Source of the DNA: Isoetes taiwanensis
Lineage: Eukaryota > Streptophyta > Lycopodiopsida > Isoetales > Isoetaceae
DNA: 64,000 nt
Direction: 5' to 3'
NCBI GenBank assembly: GCA_021234155.1
Contig: JAJEKV010000167.1
Coordinates: forward strand, 346,357-410,356
How positions within the stretch are numbered: position 1 is the stretch's first letter; every line of letters begins with the position of its first letter. The position numbers were made by a program, and so were the translations under genes. The notes below the pieces were generated by a model. That model did not search any database. It was not told where the DNA came from and worked only from the letters and a program-made list of their open reading frames with translations. Shown piece after piece: positions 1 through 14,900 of this stretch.

Positions 1-3000
1 TTCGTTTACTTCCCGTTCCAGTTACGTAGCGTCAAAATGAGCCTTTCACATCACAAAATTACTCTATCTAAGCTAGGCCCACTCTTTGGGACTGCTGCGA
101 TTCTGAAATGGGGTTTTCCGAACTACTATGGATGAACTCATGGCAAAGGCCAACCAAATGCTATGGAATCTAGCCTGCGAAGATGGATTTGGAACAAAGT
201 ATCCTTTAAAATATGATGATATATGGTGAATCTTTCCCATACATGCTTTGAAGAAATGGAACAAAGATTTCAAAGGATATCTGGAGGCAGCCCTTCCCGA
301 TCGATTAGTCTCCCTTGAAGATACCAAAGCAAATTCACGATGTCGGTGAGGATGTGGTTCTCTAGCTCAACCGGTTTTGCCAAATGTAGACAAGAATGGG
401 TAGTATTTTATTCACGAGAGAACGCCAGTGTACGCTTAAATGCGCACCAAATTCGGGAGGCTAAATGAGATCAAGTACAAGGGAAAAGAAAACAAAGGTC
501 GGTGGAGGTCAGATTCTTGGCAAAGGCCGGATAAGATAAAAGTAACATTCTTAAGATGTGCGCAATTGTTTCTAAAGCCTGCCAAAATTATAGAAAGATT
601 ATCCGAGGGATGTACTAATCCCTCACGAAGCGGGTTCTGTTACGGCGGATATGTCTAATCCATGCTTCTTGATCTCTCCTCTATCGAAGTGACCACTCAC
701 CTTCCAATATTTTTTAGGCGAGAGGTCTCATGTTCATTTTAGGCCTCCTGCCTGCTCCTAGTGTTGTGAGTTTTATATTTGAGATCCATCAACTGTAAAA
801 TTGCCTCCATTGAAATTGGATTAAGACCACCAGTCATTTGCCAAGATAGCATCTATGCCAATAATGCTCAAAGGAAAATTAATTCGCTTTTTGGCAAAAC
901 GCTACTGTCTATCTGGAAATGGTTCCCGAATTCACCCGAGGAGACCACTCAAAACATTTCCATTTATTTACGGGCTAAATTCCCGAATCTATGGACCTCG
1001 AATCACCACACACCGGAGCAGCAGGCGTCGGTCATGTTCGGTATGAAATCCCCCAAACCAATTTTTCCTTCCCATATGCCTTTCCAAACCCATATCTTCA
1101 GGCTGGTCTCCTTGGTTAGCATCAAAATACTCCCCATCACAGCCAACTGATTAAGTCGAATTCGGTGGCCACCCCTCTCGGCCTTAAAGAAGCGGAGGAA
1201 GTTATAGAGATACATGAAACAAGAGCACAAGCTTAACCTTGAGGTCAGCGTGTTTTGGATAAAAAAGTCTAATGGGCCAATGGAAAAGGAAAAGTAGCGG
1301 TATGGTGTTGCCTATGTTATCCCCACCTATTTGGAATCATTAGAGGCTCGAATATAAATCCTCCAGCCAGTTCGGAGCCTCCACTTTGGCTCAGTTTAAA
1401 ACAAATGCGGACCCATCCAACTGCGGATCTCCCAAATATGCTTAACATTAGAGCTCAGTTTGATTCTCCTCAAAACGAACATTATGACCATTGAGAGGTA
1501 CAAGACTACTCCAATGCGGTAACCTCCGCAGTAGCAAAGGCGGCGACAGACGGATATATCGAGAGGAGATCGCCAGGCGAGTTAAGGAACCAGTCATTAG
1601 CGGGAAGAGAAACCAACTCACCAATTATAGCGACTCTAAAGACCCTGTTAAGAGAATTAAAGGGCATCCCTACATAGAAACTTTCCTATTATCAAAATGA
1701 ATAGCTCTCAAAATCATTACGCAGGAATCACGCAGGAATTAATGAAGTTCGATTAAAGGGATAATTTGAAGTTTGCCTATCACCCTTATCCACGATTTTC
1801 TTCTCCTTCAAAGGCATAAGTTGCATATGATATGATTCACGACTCTAAAAATTGCTTCAGAACTCTCCCTTTCCAGGGCATGGAGCTTGGGCCCTTTAAA
1901 TTAATGTCATTTCGGTGGGATTGCAGTTCGGAAAGAGTCTCAACATAAAGCGGTCGGTGTATGATTGAGCGATGGGAATGGGATGGCGGAATTCTTGCTT
2001 TTCAGCTCGACAATCTTAATTTGCGCCATTATCCTCACAACCGATCTAAGAAGGTGACCTTTGGAACAAAATCGAAATAGTTTCCTGACCAATGTCGTGG
2101 GATGGGATCATTATGGGGTGTTCAACATGATGCCCATAGTTTTATGAAAGAGCAAGCCGAATTCGAGGCCCCTCTCCTCGGTGGAGTTCAACTCTACAGA
2201 ATTGATTTGATCTCCATCAATAGCGCCGCAGCGCACAGAACCTCCTCAAATGATTTTATTTGATCGTCGCGGGAATCAATCCGATCTGCTTGCCTTCATG
2301 ATAGGGTTCTATTTGAAGCGAAACCTACGGAACTCAAACAGCGGAGTCGTTTGGAATGGATGCATTAGCGGACCACTTTCCTGGAAACTCATCTCCATTC
2401 ATGGAACAATGCGATCACCGCCAAAGGAATTCCTACGCTGGAAATTCGATACCGGTGATTAATCATCCGGTTGGGGGATATCATTTAGAGGATTTGATTG
2501 ACTCCGCGAAAAAACCCTACGGTAGCTATGGTAGGATGTCTTATTGATGGTGTAATACAGCCAGTTGATGTCACAAAGGATAAGCTCAAGATTTGGGGAA
2601 AGAGGAGATCCACCATGAAACTGGCATCGCGGGGCAATGGCGAAATACTCTCGAATATCTGCAGGGAAAAATGCTGCTTGAAATTAATCGAAGAATGAAG
2701 TGAAGAATTAGAAGTATTGCGGCGGGGTTGGAGACTCAAATCCTGAGTCGCGAGCAGGAGGATGAAGAAAGAGCTCATTCAAAATATTTCGCTGAAATTT
2801 GGAGTAGAAGGAATAGAAGAAATCAAATTGATGAGATTATGGTAGATAGCACTAAGATGCGGAGATGACAACAACCCATCCACTTTACTAATATTATGGG
2901 CACCACCTGCATCTCCTATGGGAAGAAAGTGAGAACTTCACATCGAAATGGAGGAGAAAAAGTCACTCATGATCGAATATTGCTCTAACAAGTCACGATT

Positions 3001-6000
3001 TCGCACGGAGGGCTTACGCAAGTGATTACATATGAAGAATGGCCGTCTCGGGGACCCGGGGCGATTAACAAGCTGAGTTCTTCAGCTTCATGGGATTTTT
3101 ATGGGATTTCCATTTCTGATGGCCGGTTTGTGGAAGAAATGGATGCCAGAATGCTTGAAACTTCATCCGCTTTGGGTTTTAAGATTCGAACGCATTACAT
3201 GTACTTTTGGATTACAGACCTATATCTCTTACTAATGTTATGTACCAAGATTATTTCCAGGTGCTATTACTCCAAGGCTGAAAAGATTACGGACAATGAT
3301 ATAAGTCTGACCAATGTGAGCTATTTGAAAGGAGAACATTCTTGTCGCGTTATTTAACGCGCCTTAAGCGCCAATTGGGCGAAGATGCAAGCAAGAGGTG
3401 CACTCCTTAAATTTCCGGCATCACCAAAGCTTTTTACGATATGGTCAAGCTGGGATTTTCTTAAAGCATTATGCGATAACTTGGATTCAATATCGGCTCA
3501 ATGGTGTTTTTCGGCCAATTCTCAATGCTTTCTCTCGGTACTCATAAAATGGAGAATCACGGTCCCGCTTCTTCAATATCAAAGAGGAGTTAAGCGCGGG
3601 GGCTGTCCATGGCCCGCTTTAACTTATTATAGTGATGGAAGCTCTTCTATAGCGGTTCACCCAAATGGCAAAAGAAGGGGCATATGCGCGGACATCTCCC
3701 TGATGATATTCTTGCGGCCAATTCCTTAATGGGCATTTTGCGGGGCCCGGCATCTTTTATCCTTTTTATCTATGGACCTCCAATCAATCAATCAGGACCA
3801 AGGGGATTTTACATGCCCTTTTGGCAAACTTTAAGCTGCAATATCAGCGAACCAAAATCCAAATTTATAGCTTCCCATGATACGATAAGGCACTCAAAGG
3901 CGCACTCCATTCTTGAGTGCGATTTGACCCCTCTAATGTTCATTCAAGTTGTTAAAGGTATTCCTTTTTGCATCCGTTCCAATCACTGCGGACCTTTGAG
4001 CGGCATTATTGAGAAATTTTACCATAAAGTAAGACACCCCCTCAATTCAAAATTCCTTTCTAAGCGGGCGAACGGTGCAGTCATGCTTTCATCATGTATA
4101 CCAATGCTTTCCTTCATCCTTGCTCCCTGAAGGTCTCACGAGAAAACTTCAAAGGAATTCCGGGAAGGTTTATCTCATGGCGTGGCAGAAATGCTGGACT
4201 CCGATCTCTGGAAGAATCTGCAAATCCGTGGATGGGCGGGAATAGCGTAGCCGCAGCGTAAATGTTTCTTCAAAGCCATCCACGGATAAAATTGACATCA
4301 GGTTCTTTACATTGCTTTAATCAAGCACTATATCCTCAAATGCAAACCATATGGGCTGGAATATCAAAATGAACGCTCCCCGATCTTGCCTTTTTTATTT
4401 AAGATCCCACACCAACACTCCTCCTTTCGTAGAAAATTGTTCGAAGGCTTGGCGGCGGTAAAGGCATGTTTCTTGGAAGAAAGATCTCTCCGCTCTCGGC
4501 CTCTATTTTTTGGAATCCCTTGGAAAGGCAGCATACATTGTCTTATCAGAATTTTCGGATCAAAGCGAGAAATTATGGCCAAGATAAAGGTTTGATTAAA
4601 ATCACCGGATCTGTTTGATGATAATGAAAACTCGCTGGCACGGTTGTCAATTATTAAATATATAAGGGTAACAACAGATCTCATGCATAATGCTCATTCT
4701 TAGCTATATTGCTCGTGCCGATTAGACAGCGGTGACATCCTTGGCGGTTTAGAGTTCTCTGGCATCGGGATGCCTGAGGCCTTGATAAACAATGGTATCC
4801 ACCTTAAATGGGGACTATCTTATGAGCGTTCAGATCAATCTCATACACCTCGGAAGTCTCAATTAATCCAAAAATCAAAGCCTTCATTTTAGCAATTGTG
4901 GCATAAAGTTTAGCCACCAGCTTCGCCGTACGCTTTAAGCGCAACTTCTCAAGCTATAACATTTCAGGGAATTTCTCTTATCGCGAAATAAAGTGCGTCT
5001 ATTAGGATCATGTTTACGATTTAATGGACTGAGTGAAGTTGCATCGAGCTCTTGACTCAATCCTATCTTTGGACAGTTCGGAAGCCGATTTCTTTATGCA
5101 CTCCCGGACATTTGGAGCTTTTCGTTTCTATCACGGAGTATGGAAGCGAGAAACAAAGGCTGGTGTTACGCAATGAGAAATAATGGCTACAAGCATACTC
5201 TCTCGAAATATATAATTATATATTTGGATTTACAGAATCAACTTATAAGTTTTTTACCATTGCGGGGAAAATTCTTTCCTGTGAAGGCGGAGGATCACCT
5301 TTCAAATAAAAGTATGAAGACATCAGAAGTAAGAACGGCTTTTTTGACGAGGGGCTGCTCCCTTGCACCGCCCGAAGAAGATTGTATGCTTACGCTTTCG
5401 TCATCTTGAACCTGATCACGAAGGAATTTACATGTCAAGCTCACGAGGATGCAGCTGGGAAATACAATTTAGCGATCAAGGATCATCCACATCTTCTTTA
5501 TGAAAATGACCATAATCGGGGCCGGTTCCACGAATTGGTAGCTTCTCTTCACGATTGACTGGGAAATCCGACAAGACAATGGAGTTATCAAAATTTTCTT
5601 AACCTGTCACCTAATGCGAGAGTTTTTAAAGTCACAGTTTCGGTTCTAGAGCCACTATTTTCGCTTGATTAAACATTTCAAATCATGCCCATTTCACGAA
5701 CACGCGTAGAAATGGACGCTGAAGTTTTTATAGCCTTCAAAGTATGAAGGGCTAACCTGGGTGGACCTCCCCATATAAGTAGTCAATTTTGTTTATCCTT
5801 TTCCAAACATAAATATATTCACCATCCTTCAATTAAAAGTGGTTTCCAATGAAGTAAATATAAGCCTCAATCAGACTCTGGTTATGGAAAGTCAAGTTAG
5901 AGGGTCTATTTATAGAAGTCTGCGACTTTAGACTTCTTTCGGCTGCTGCGCTTTAACCATGATATATACTATCTATATTTAATCATATTGTCCTCCACGA

Positions 6001-7680
6001 GCTCGGTATTACGCCAGTAATGGGATATAAATTCCTCCTTCTCGGGGAATTGATCATCTGTTGGAGTACTTATAAGATCCATAATAATGCCTTGTTTGGT
6101 TGAAACGGCCTCGGTAGAAGGAGGAGATGGAGTCGGTTGTTGGAGTCGATCCTCTTCATGGAACAATCCAGAAGGCTTATGAGGGTTCTTGATCTCTCGC
6201 CAGATTATATTCCGGTAACATGGTGCCATTGAGGAAATTAGCTAGAACATATTTCGTTAAAATTTACAACACGGACCTCATACTCTCTACCAATGCAAAA
6301 GCATTTTATCCAGCGTTAAGCTGCGCTATCCCGGACATGCTTTCGTTCCTTGCTTAATGCTCTGAAAGGGAATGAAGTACGTTAGCGTCGAGGAAAAAGT
6401 AATCAGGCATATCCTAAAAGATTTGGCACGATGTGTTTATATATGACGCAAAATTAAATAGCGAATAACTCTGGCCAGCATTCCCGGCGATTTTCGCGTC
6501 GGGCGTTAATCCACCGGCAAATGCGTCAGTTATCACGTCGGGCTTTGCATCGGAATATACGTCGAGTTATCGCCGGGCTAATTCGTCGAGGAAGTTTGCG
6601 TCGGTGCAGCGTCAGGAGTTTCTGCGTCCCTAGGACTTTACATAGGACTTTTAAACCGGACATATCATGGGTCATATCATTTGGAATATACTGCTCGTCA
6701 GAATACTTTGTAAAATGCATGTTTAGCCGAGGAGAAAATCGCCGGATATTTTTTTGGCCGGAGAGTTTAAGATTTCTATAAAGCTATAGTTTAATCATAA
6801 CTTTTGATCCAGAGTGTTTTGGAATGGAAATTTGATGTGTTAGAGGATTCTCTCATGATGCATCCCTGTAGATGTACTATATAAAGGGATGCTTCTCTAC
6901 GCTTTAGAATGATATGAGCTCCTCCAACTCAAGACAAGATAGAGGGCGGTGAGCTCTCAACTTTAGAAGGTGATGGAGTACTTGGTTGGGTACCATTGTA
7001 ACGTTGCTCGTCTTTATTAATTGATGAGTAGTTTGGTGCCACAGGCAACCGCGAATAAACCATTTAGTTACTTTACTCTTTCCTCATGCTTGGCACAATG
7101 AATTGCATAGACTATAGGCTTGGGAAAGCGGTATGTAACGGTACGCCATTGTGTGTAATGGCAAATGGTAAAGGCGCCAGGCTTTTTTATTGTCGCCACA
7201 TGGCGGTCTACATGCACCTTTGTATGCTACCTTTCGCGTTTATTGTTCTCACAAAAGGATCCATGAGCTTTATGGAATGAGTCTCGTAACCTTACAAAGT
7301 TCTCTACATAATAGTTCTTCACAAGCAGTCATTTCCATAATAAAAATTTAAATTATTAGGTTATTTGTTTAAGCATTCCAATGGCAACTATGGCACATAA
7401 ATTAAAGTTGTTGATAAGATTCCATAAGGGAATTTGAGAATGGTTGTTTGTTCTTTAATGGTTCCAACTGGGGCATTTGCTCACTACGAATACATTGGAG
7501 TAAATGTGATATTTGCTGGTCCCAACGAACTTCGGGACTTGTGCATTAAGTATGGGGTTGATACCTTGGGACCAACATGCTTAACTTGTGTATGAAGGCA
7601 CGGCCAAAAGGTTTTTTAAAAACCTAAATTGAATAAATTGTTGAATCTTAATTTTTAAGTGGTTCCCACGAAAAAAAGTT
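1..7680. other. Degenerate intergenic DNA, no readable gene
   Basis: No frame keeps a recognisable domain; the longest open stretches (111-148 codons at 3.0-4.1 kb) have no familiar motif and no splice-consistent continuation. Composition is patchy with many CG-containing words. It looks like decayed transposon interior, but I could not place RT, RNase H, integrase or transposase motifs. A cluster of CGTCG words at 6.48-6.62 kb is listed separately. Confidence 0.45.
6486..6622. repeat. Clustered CGTCG/CGTCA short direct repeats
   Basis: In about 135 bases the words GCGTCGGG, CACGTCGGG, ACGTCGAG, TTCGTCGAGG, GCGTCGGTG and GCGTCAGG recur at intervals of 15-30 bases. Such spaced short repeats resemble the subterminal transposase-binding repeats of CACTA elements. 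No CACTA terminus is visible next to them, so the assignment is an inference. Confidence 0.35.
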
Positions 7681-7689
7681 AGCTGATTT

Positions 7690-7847
7690 TTGCCGTGATT
7701 CGCCGCAGTTTTCCCTCGAAAACCAGCCGAGGGGGTTTTTATCCGGGGCGATGTCAAAACTGCGTTTTTTGTATTAAGGTCCCATAGACCATTTATCTCC
7801 TCGTGGGCGATAAAAGTACCTTCCTTCCTTCCTTCCTTTCCTTCCTC
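7690..7847 (+). mobile_element. LINE 3' end with (TTCC)n tail
   Basis: The segment shares an ordered set of blocks with two other LINE ends in this window (18.08-18.21 and 22.65-22.78 kb). There is a TTTTCC...GAAAACC hairpin, then GGTCCCATA at 7779-7787, then TCTCC...GGGCGATAAAA, followed directly by a (CTTC)n/(TTCC)n microsatellite to about 7847. No ORF2 coding can be read upstream, so the copy is severely 5'-truncated or decayed. The microsatellite tail replaces the usual poly(A). Confidence 0.6.
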
Positions 7848-7849
7848 GG

Positions 7850-10800
7850 GAACTATTATTATTATTATTTTATTGATTAATTTAACTAATGGGTTGTTGT
7901 TGGCCTTGGAATTTAAAATTTGAAGGCAATGAAGTCACCATCCGGCTTGGGATAATAAAATCCTGGGTTGCAAATCATGATGGAAAATTCTAAGATTAAT
8001 AGGTTAAACCTTTGAAATGGCTTAGGATTCATAAAGGGTAGAAATGTTTCCGGCTTAAGATTTCAAAATTCAGTGTCGCAAGTGGCATGGTAACTCAATA
8101 ATTAAGTGACAAATGAAAAACTTGGTCTTTATTTTGTGATCAACTAAAGGCAAAGAATGACCTAAAAAACTTCTTGGCCGCTCTACATCGAGCTCCTTGA
8201 TTTTAGTCGATGGGTAAAAGGAAAGGATGTCATGGCCTTTCCAAATCGTGTAGGCTGAACTAGGCGTTTGCGGCCATATGTAAGGATACCGAGGCATATG
8301 TGCGCTTTGTCGCAATGATCTATTAAAATGCATGTATCTCGAATCGCTTTTGGGAATAGCAATGCGCAGGTCTGATGGAGATACAAGCTGTAAAGGAGAT
8401 GTCATTGGAAAATACATGGAATTAGGAGCATTTCGCTCGGTTCGCATGCATCTATGGCAAAAATGGTAAGTGTGCATTTGTAGTAGCCGCTTAGATTATC
8501 CCGGAATCTCATCTCTTTTTATATCCCCGGTGGGATTTTCGGTTTGGTAGGCATGCGTTATGCGATATCTTTGAAATTATGTAGCCGATCATTCTTGCCC
8601 TATCGGACTTTATGAAGCGAGAGTAATTTAAATGCTAAATCCGACAAATATGGTCGGGACCCGAATCAACCGGGGTCAATCTTTTCCTTTTAAAACAACA
8701 TTTTATGCTGTTTTTGGGAGAGGTTATTCGAATCTTAATTTTGGCGTAAGGTATGAAAGCATATAAACAGCTCATTTTCCAGCCGACCCCCTCGGATGCT
8801 AATGAGGGTTTTGGATTGAAAATATGAAAAAATCAATAAAGGTAGGTAATAGCATAGGGAACTCATCCATTGAGACAAAAGGTTCCTATGTTTCGGATGG
8901 TATGTTATCAAGGTGATTGTATCTTGGGATTATGGGACAAGCAGTGATTTGGAACCGTAAATCTTTCCTTTTAAAAACAACAATATATATTTGTTTTGAG
9001 ATGTATCTTCGGATGATAGGATGTTTGAGATGACATGGCATGCGGTTTTTCTTGCCTATAATAAGAGCTATTATTATGGAATCTTTATTATGCCTACCTC
9101 GAGCCCCGATTGTAATCTTGAGAAGTCATCTATTATTCCCGGAAAGATCTTTGAGCAATGGCATGTTTTGCAATGGAACATTGTTTCTCAACGAAAAGCT
9201 TCCGTTGTATAAAAACTTGCCTTTATGCATGGATTTTATGCTTGTGCTTGTGGTTTCATTTGGTGTCCGATTTTGGTGGTTTCTTGGTAGGGCGCTGGCG
9301 GGAAATCACAATCTTGAGATCAGGGAACTCCATAATGGTGTATTTTCTTCTCTCTAGACCTCCTATCACTAATTTATAAATTGTCTAACGCTACAAGCGT
9401 AGCCTTAAGAACTATTTTGGTAGCTTGCTATGCTTGCTCTTGTGCAATGTGCATGGAAAGGGAGTGTGATCTCAGATGCCTATGGGCCAAATATCCGCCA
9501 TATTGGGGTTGTAAATTGCAGCCATTTTGATCCGACTCTTCAGTGCTTTGTTACTTGACTTTATCAACCGCTCTTCTTTCTTCTGCGAATCGGGCGCTAC
9601 AAGTTCTTTTGCCCTTTTTTCCAGGTTGCATCCTATACCTTTGGTCAAGAACATGGCTTCCAAGATCCAATATCCGGAGATCGTTGGAGTGTTTTTAAAT
9701 TTATTCGCTGCCTCTATCACTTTGCACACAAATTCTTCAATTGCCAATAGCTCCTGCCTATGTTTTGCGATGTATTATTCTGAAGGAGGCGATTCTTGAA
9801 ATGAACAATAGATTCGTGGAGGTCTCAAAGTTGTGGAGCTATTGTTAATCGGACTCGCTATATTGAGGTTTTGAATGGTGTCTGCGATTTTACGATCTTG
9901 TTTCTACTTTAAATGATAGAAAGATGTTCATGGTAAAAGATGTCCGTGTATACTTCACATTTTGTTGCGGTTTGTCATGCTTATTGGGACTATCTAGCTC
10001 AGGTATTCATTCTTGTTTACATAACATAGATGATGATCCGGCAGATCTTATTGAGCATTTACCTGTGAGTTTTCTTATGACATGTCATAAGGAGTCCATT
10101 TTTTTGAATGTCATAAATGCATTAAACCGGTATCACATCATTCTAAATTAGTGTGGAGCACATTGATCTATTATTAAATGAACTTCTGGTTGAGTATAGA
10201 ATTATTAGTTGATTATTAAGCATTTTTGGCATCTGGGTTGAGTTGTCCCACTAGTAGGTATTTCGCGAATGACTAGGTTCTTTTCTTCTAAAAACATATT
10301 TTTTTCATATGTGCATCATGATAAACATGTTGTTAGTTAATTGATTGGGCTGACATTTCTCAATTGTACATGTTACTTTAGCTTCAGATTTTGTGAGGAA
10401 ATTGGGTCCGTTAGAATCGTGCATATAGAAGTTTAAATTTGTCGGTTTAAACCCACGACTTATTCAAAAGATGAATGAACATTGTGCCATCTTGTTCTTT
10501 GCACATCTCTCATTTTTTAGACATAATTAAAGTTGTGTTCTCTTGATGCTTTTTATGATTTAAGTTGTGTTTACATGATGCTTTGTTAAGCCTTGTTATT
10601 TGCAGTTATTATTAAAATCTACATTTGGAAGAATTACATAATTACTAAGATAGCCATAATCCCTATGTTCTTATTGTTTTTTTTTTCCCCAGGTCAAGCA
10701 TTTATGTACATCCATGCCATCCACATGATCCATATTGTGCCCATTCTTAGGATCATCTCGTTTCAAAGTTACCAATTCTCAACTAAAGATTGTTAGAAAG

Positions 10801-11480
10801 CATTTTGGTAATTTGAACTTCGTGACACAAAGCCCGATAATATAATTCCATAGAGGTACTTTCTTGTCCGGTCCCAAATTTTTTGTATTGCAAAATTAGA
10901 ACTACTATGTGATGTAGCTTGGAGTGCCTTAAAATGTGTGTGTAAATTGCTTCCCTCACTCTAGTGCTTTGCCATTCAAATAGCATCTAATACGCATTGG
11001 ATAAATTGTATAAACTAAATGAAGTTTGATCACTTATCACAAAATTTTGAATCAAACTTGGATGATCCTCTTCTTGGAGCATATAGAGATTTTCTCCAAG
11101 GTTTTCCATGCCTCAATGTATTTTTCAAAGAATAGCATACATAAATATATGATCTTTTCATTTCGCATCGCGTGTATATTTATGCGGATATTTGTCGTTA
11201 AGAAATGTATATTGTTCTTTTTTTTATGCGTGTATATTTATACAAATTTCTTCCATTTCATGAATCAGTAGAATTGGTTGGAGCCCTTGGCTCATGGTTG
11301 GCATTATAAAAAGATTGTCAATTCTTGACATGTAACTATGATTTGATTAAAATAAAAGAATTTTTTTTGTTTTATATACACTCTTTTATTTCTTTTATGA
11401 ATTTGTATCTTTAATACATGTTAAATTCAAGCATCATTATGATAAGTTTAGAAATAATCTAGATAACAATACAAAACGCC
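7850..11480. other. Intergenic DNA, no supported gene
   Basis: No intact gene is visible. The composition changes near 10.15 kb, from a mixed stretch like 1-7.6 kb to AT-rich sequence with T-runs. Open frames at 8.07-8.48 kb (minus) and 9.04-9.36 kb (plus) lack recognised motifs. The region could be interior of the CACTA element that ends at 11,952, but no transposase residues can be shown. Confidence 0.4.
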
Positions 11481-11952
11481 CCTGAATAATGATGAAAATG
11501 ATCCGATGCATAAATATTTACGAAAATTTCATGATGAAATACTTAATCTAAACTATTGATGTAAAATCATTATGAAAAATATGATGAAACCGGTGGACGT
11601 TTAAGGTGTCAAAAATCCATGAAATCGTAATGAAAATTCGGACGTTTAAAGTGTCAAAAATTTTGATGAAAAACTATGATGAAAAATTTCGTGGGTTTAA
11701 AGTGACGGAACGTTGGATGAAAACTATGATGAAAATTTCGATGATTCTTATCCGGCGATTATCTTGGACGTTTTAGCCGATGATTATAATGATGAAATTA
11801 CGTGTAAAAATCGGCGATTTTTTCCCGTTTAAATATTCATCGATTATTATATTCATCGAATATACGCCACTTTTCTAAAAATCCAGGCAATTATGGGGTT
11901 AAACGATTATTCTCACGAATTTTTGATGCAAAGCTATCATTCTCTTGTAGTG
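11480..11952. mobile_element. CACTA (En/Spm-type) element terminus with subterminal repeats
   Basis: The segment ends ...CTATCATTCTCTTGTAGTG at 11,952, the reverse complement of a CACTACAAGAGAATGATAG terminus typical of plant CACTA elements. The preceding 400 bases hold many spaced repeats: TGATGAAAA-type words and GGACGTTTAAGGTGTCAAAAA-like units, plus ATCGGCGATT. This is the expected subterminal binding-site architecture. The partner terminus is not found in the window and no 3-bp duplication can be confirmed, so only one end is annotated. Confidence 0.65.
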
Positions 11953-14900
11953 AACTGTTTTCTACATGTTCATTAGATAATCTGAAATTGAATGTGTGTT
12001 TATATCTTTGGAAATTGCTCATATATCCGGGATATATACATTATGAATATTCTACTTAAAAAAACAATCTTTTCTTTGGATTCTTATAAGATTTATGTGA
12101 GACAATATGATCACAGATCTTAGTTTTTCATCACAATACAAATACTTTTCAAAGCAAACCTTGTGGCCCCCAAGACATGGAAGTTGTGGAATGGGCTTAG
12201 GCAAGATAGGTCTATGGGTCTTGAACTTATTAATCAAGGAAGTCTAGAAGAAGCAGAAGAAATTACTTGCATGGGGAGCTAAATTTGGTTGTATAACCCG
12301 GGCATACTTTGGCCTGATGATATGTTTTATACTTTCCCAAATTGCTTGAGGGGAGGAAAGAAGCCAAGAAGCCATACATATCAGAATAGATATTCCGTGA
12401 TCTATGATTATTTGTATTCAATCATAGTTGAGCCCTTTCCCATCAATATACATCTAGGTCGAGATTTTGCCTAGAGTTTCTGACCTTTTGCCAAAATCAC
12501 AAATCTGATTTTTATGATATAAAGATTAGAGCGTAAGCTACATCTAACACAACATAAAGTACATCTAACACATGGTATAAAGATAAAACAACATAAGATT
12601 TTGGACATAAAGTACATCTAACACATGGTACATAATAGAGACTCTCTAAGTCAAAATGTATATAAAATTTTAGACATTATTGTACTTAATTGCACTATAG
12701 AAGTCAAGTCTGCAAGGTCCAAACAGTGAAAATGGGCTTGTAAAATATGGTTTCTTACTTGCTTTGTTTGTCTTGCATGGACCTGTAATCTATAAAAAAA
12801 TATGCGGAAAAACATTGCCCAGGCTCTATCTCTGCTGCAAGAAATGACATATTCATATAGCAAGGAACCTTGCCAAGGTTTATGAAAACGAAAAGGTACT
12901 GCTAGATATAGTAATAGTATATATAAACCCAGATGAAAGGGGAAACAAATGCATCAAAGGCTTATCTGAGAGGTCAGATTGAGCCCAAAATCCTCTAAAA
13001 TTGATCCTAAATTCATCCTACAGCAAATAATGAAGTAAAAATGGCTTAGAACTTGCTGCATTTCAACATAACAGAGGGTTAGAAGCTTATAGGGCTCTCT
13101 TGAAGCATGTTCGTCCCCGAAAATAGAATTGTTTTACGCTTTTGGAAGCGGGAAGCATTTATAACGTATGTGGGGATTTTTTTTTTTTTTTTGAGTTTTT
13201 TAATTCAATCCCACCGGATCCGAGTAAGCGCGGTTGGAGCAGGGTCGGATTTAGATCGGAGAAAGAGCAGCGCCTCGGTGGGCTCCAACCATGTGTTTAG
13301 TTCTTTTAATTTAGCCTCCCAAGCAAAGGTTCATCTATGAGGATAGGCATGACACTAGGCAAGCACTTCACCCGCTAGATGGCAGCTTACTCAAAAGTGC
13401 AAGTGCTCTTCTTATATTATGACTCTCTTGACCACACAAAATAATATAATTACTTTTAGCGAGTCATTTTTGAGCACTAACACATTCTGAGACTTGTTTT
13501 TAGTTTAAGCGCACCTAAATACAAGGTGGGAGATTTTCTAAAAGCTTAGAAATAATTAGCTAGGAGGTGATTCTGGCTGAAGTTCTCACACTTTTAATCT
13601 GCGCAGGCTCCATCTTGCTATATTTTTAAGAGTAGCATAAAAAGACTCTTTGATGAGGAGGCTGCATGAAAGAATAGAGAAAAAGAATGGTGCAAATATA
13701 CCACATCTAGAATAATTGCGGCAACATCCAGGGTGATAATCTAGTTGAAAAACCAATGGACCAAGTAAGGTGATAATGCGGTTTGAAAACCCGAGGGACC
13801 AAGTAAGCCGAGTTTAAAGTGGGTATTGTGTTTCTGAAATAATTTGGGGACATGTTATGGAAAGACCATCCGGAAATCATTACTTCATATCTAATGCATG
13901 CTTCTCGTTTGGTTTTGATGTTTCTAATCAATAAAAAGTGCATGCTTATATCATCCACGTAACCTCTGCTCCAAAGGGGCACTAAATTTTATATTGGGTT
14001 TCATTTATTTTTATACACAGTTAGGTCCTTTTCTCAATTTGCCAATCACAAAATGTATGCTTTGAAATTACAAAACTAACTATATGTGGTACTTTTCCTA
14101 TCATTGCGGTTTAGTTCATCACATATTTAGCTTTCGTGCTTGTGTTAGCATTGGTGCATGTCTAAATTGAAAAAGCCCAAGCTATGTTGGGCTTTATATT
14201 GCTACATGTTCTTATGATTATTTACACCTTCGTTTCATAAGTCTAATGAAATTTTTTATTGCACAAAATATTACCAAAATATGTACATTCCTACTCATTG
14301 TAATCAAGGTCCTATTTGCGACCTTTTTTTCCTTTGATTCAACTACACTTTGTCTAATGGCTTTATATAATATAATTTGTATTTCTCATAATAGTTTTTG
14401 CTAGATACAAGCATTAGATTCTCGTCATGTGGCAACAACAAACATTCTGCAACCTTCTCTCACCATTGTATCAAGCTGTAAAAACAACAACAAGTGGTGT
14501 TGGAATTGAGAAGTGTCAGTGTCATACTAGTATCATGGAGGCCACTTTATTACTAAAGTCGCATTACACTAAAGAGGGTCTAATGTTACTCTATTTTGCT
14601 TTTCTTTTCCACGATGGTTTGCAACTAACTTGAATCATCTATCTATCTGAAGTGTTATCCTAGAAGTCACATGTGTGAGCCAACCCTAAGTCTAGACTCA
14701 TAGTGATTCTTTGACATAGCCACCTAACTATGTTCATACTTGCCGCAGATGTATTTCCTCAACTCATTTTATCTTGTACCATATACATGTTACGGTTTTT
14801 GACACCACACTTTCTAGTCACAAATTCCGCAGGCGGATGCCACCTAACTTCCTAGTGGACATGTTTAACTTCTAAATATAGGAACTCCTTGCCTTCATTA

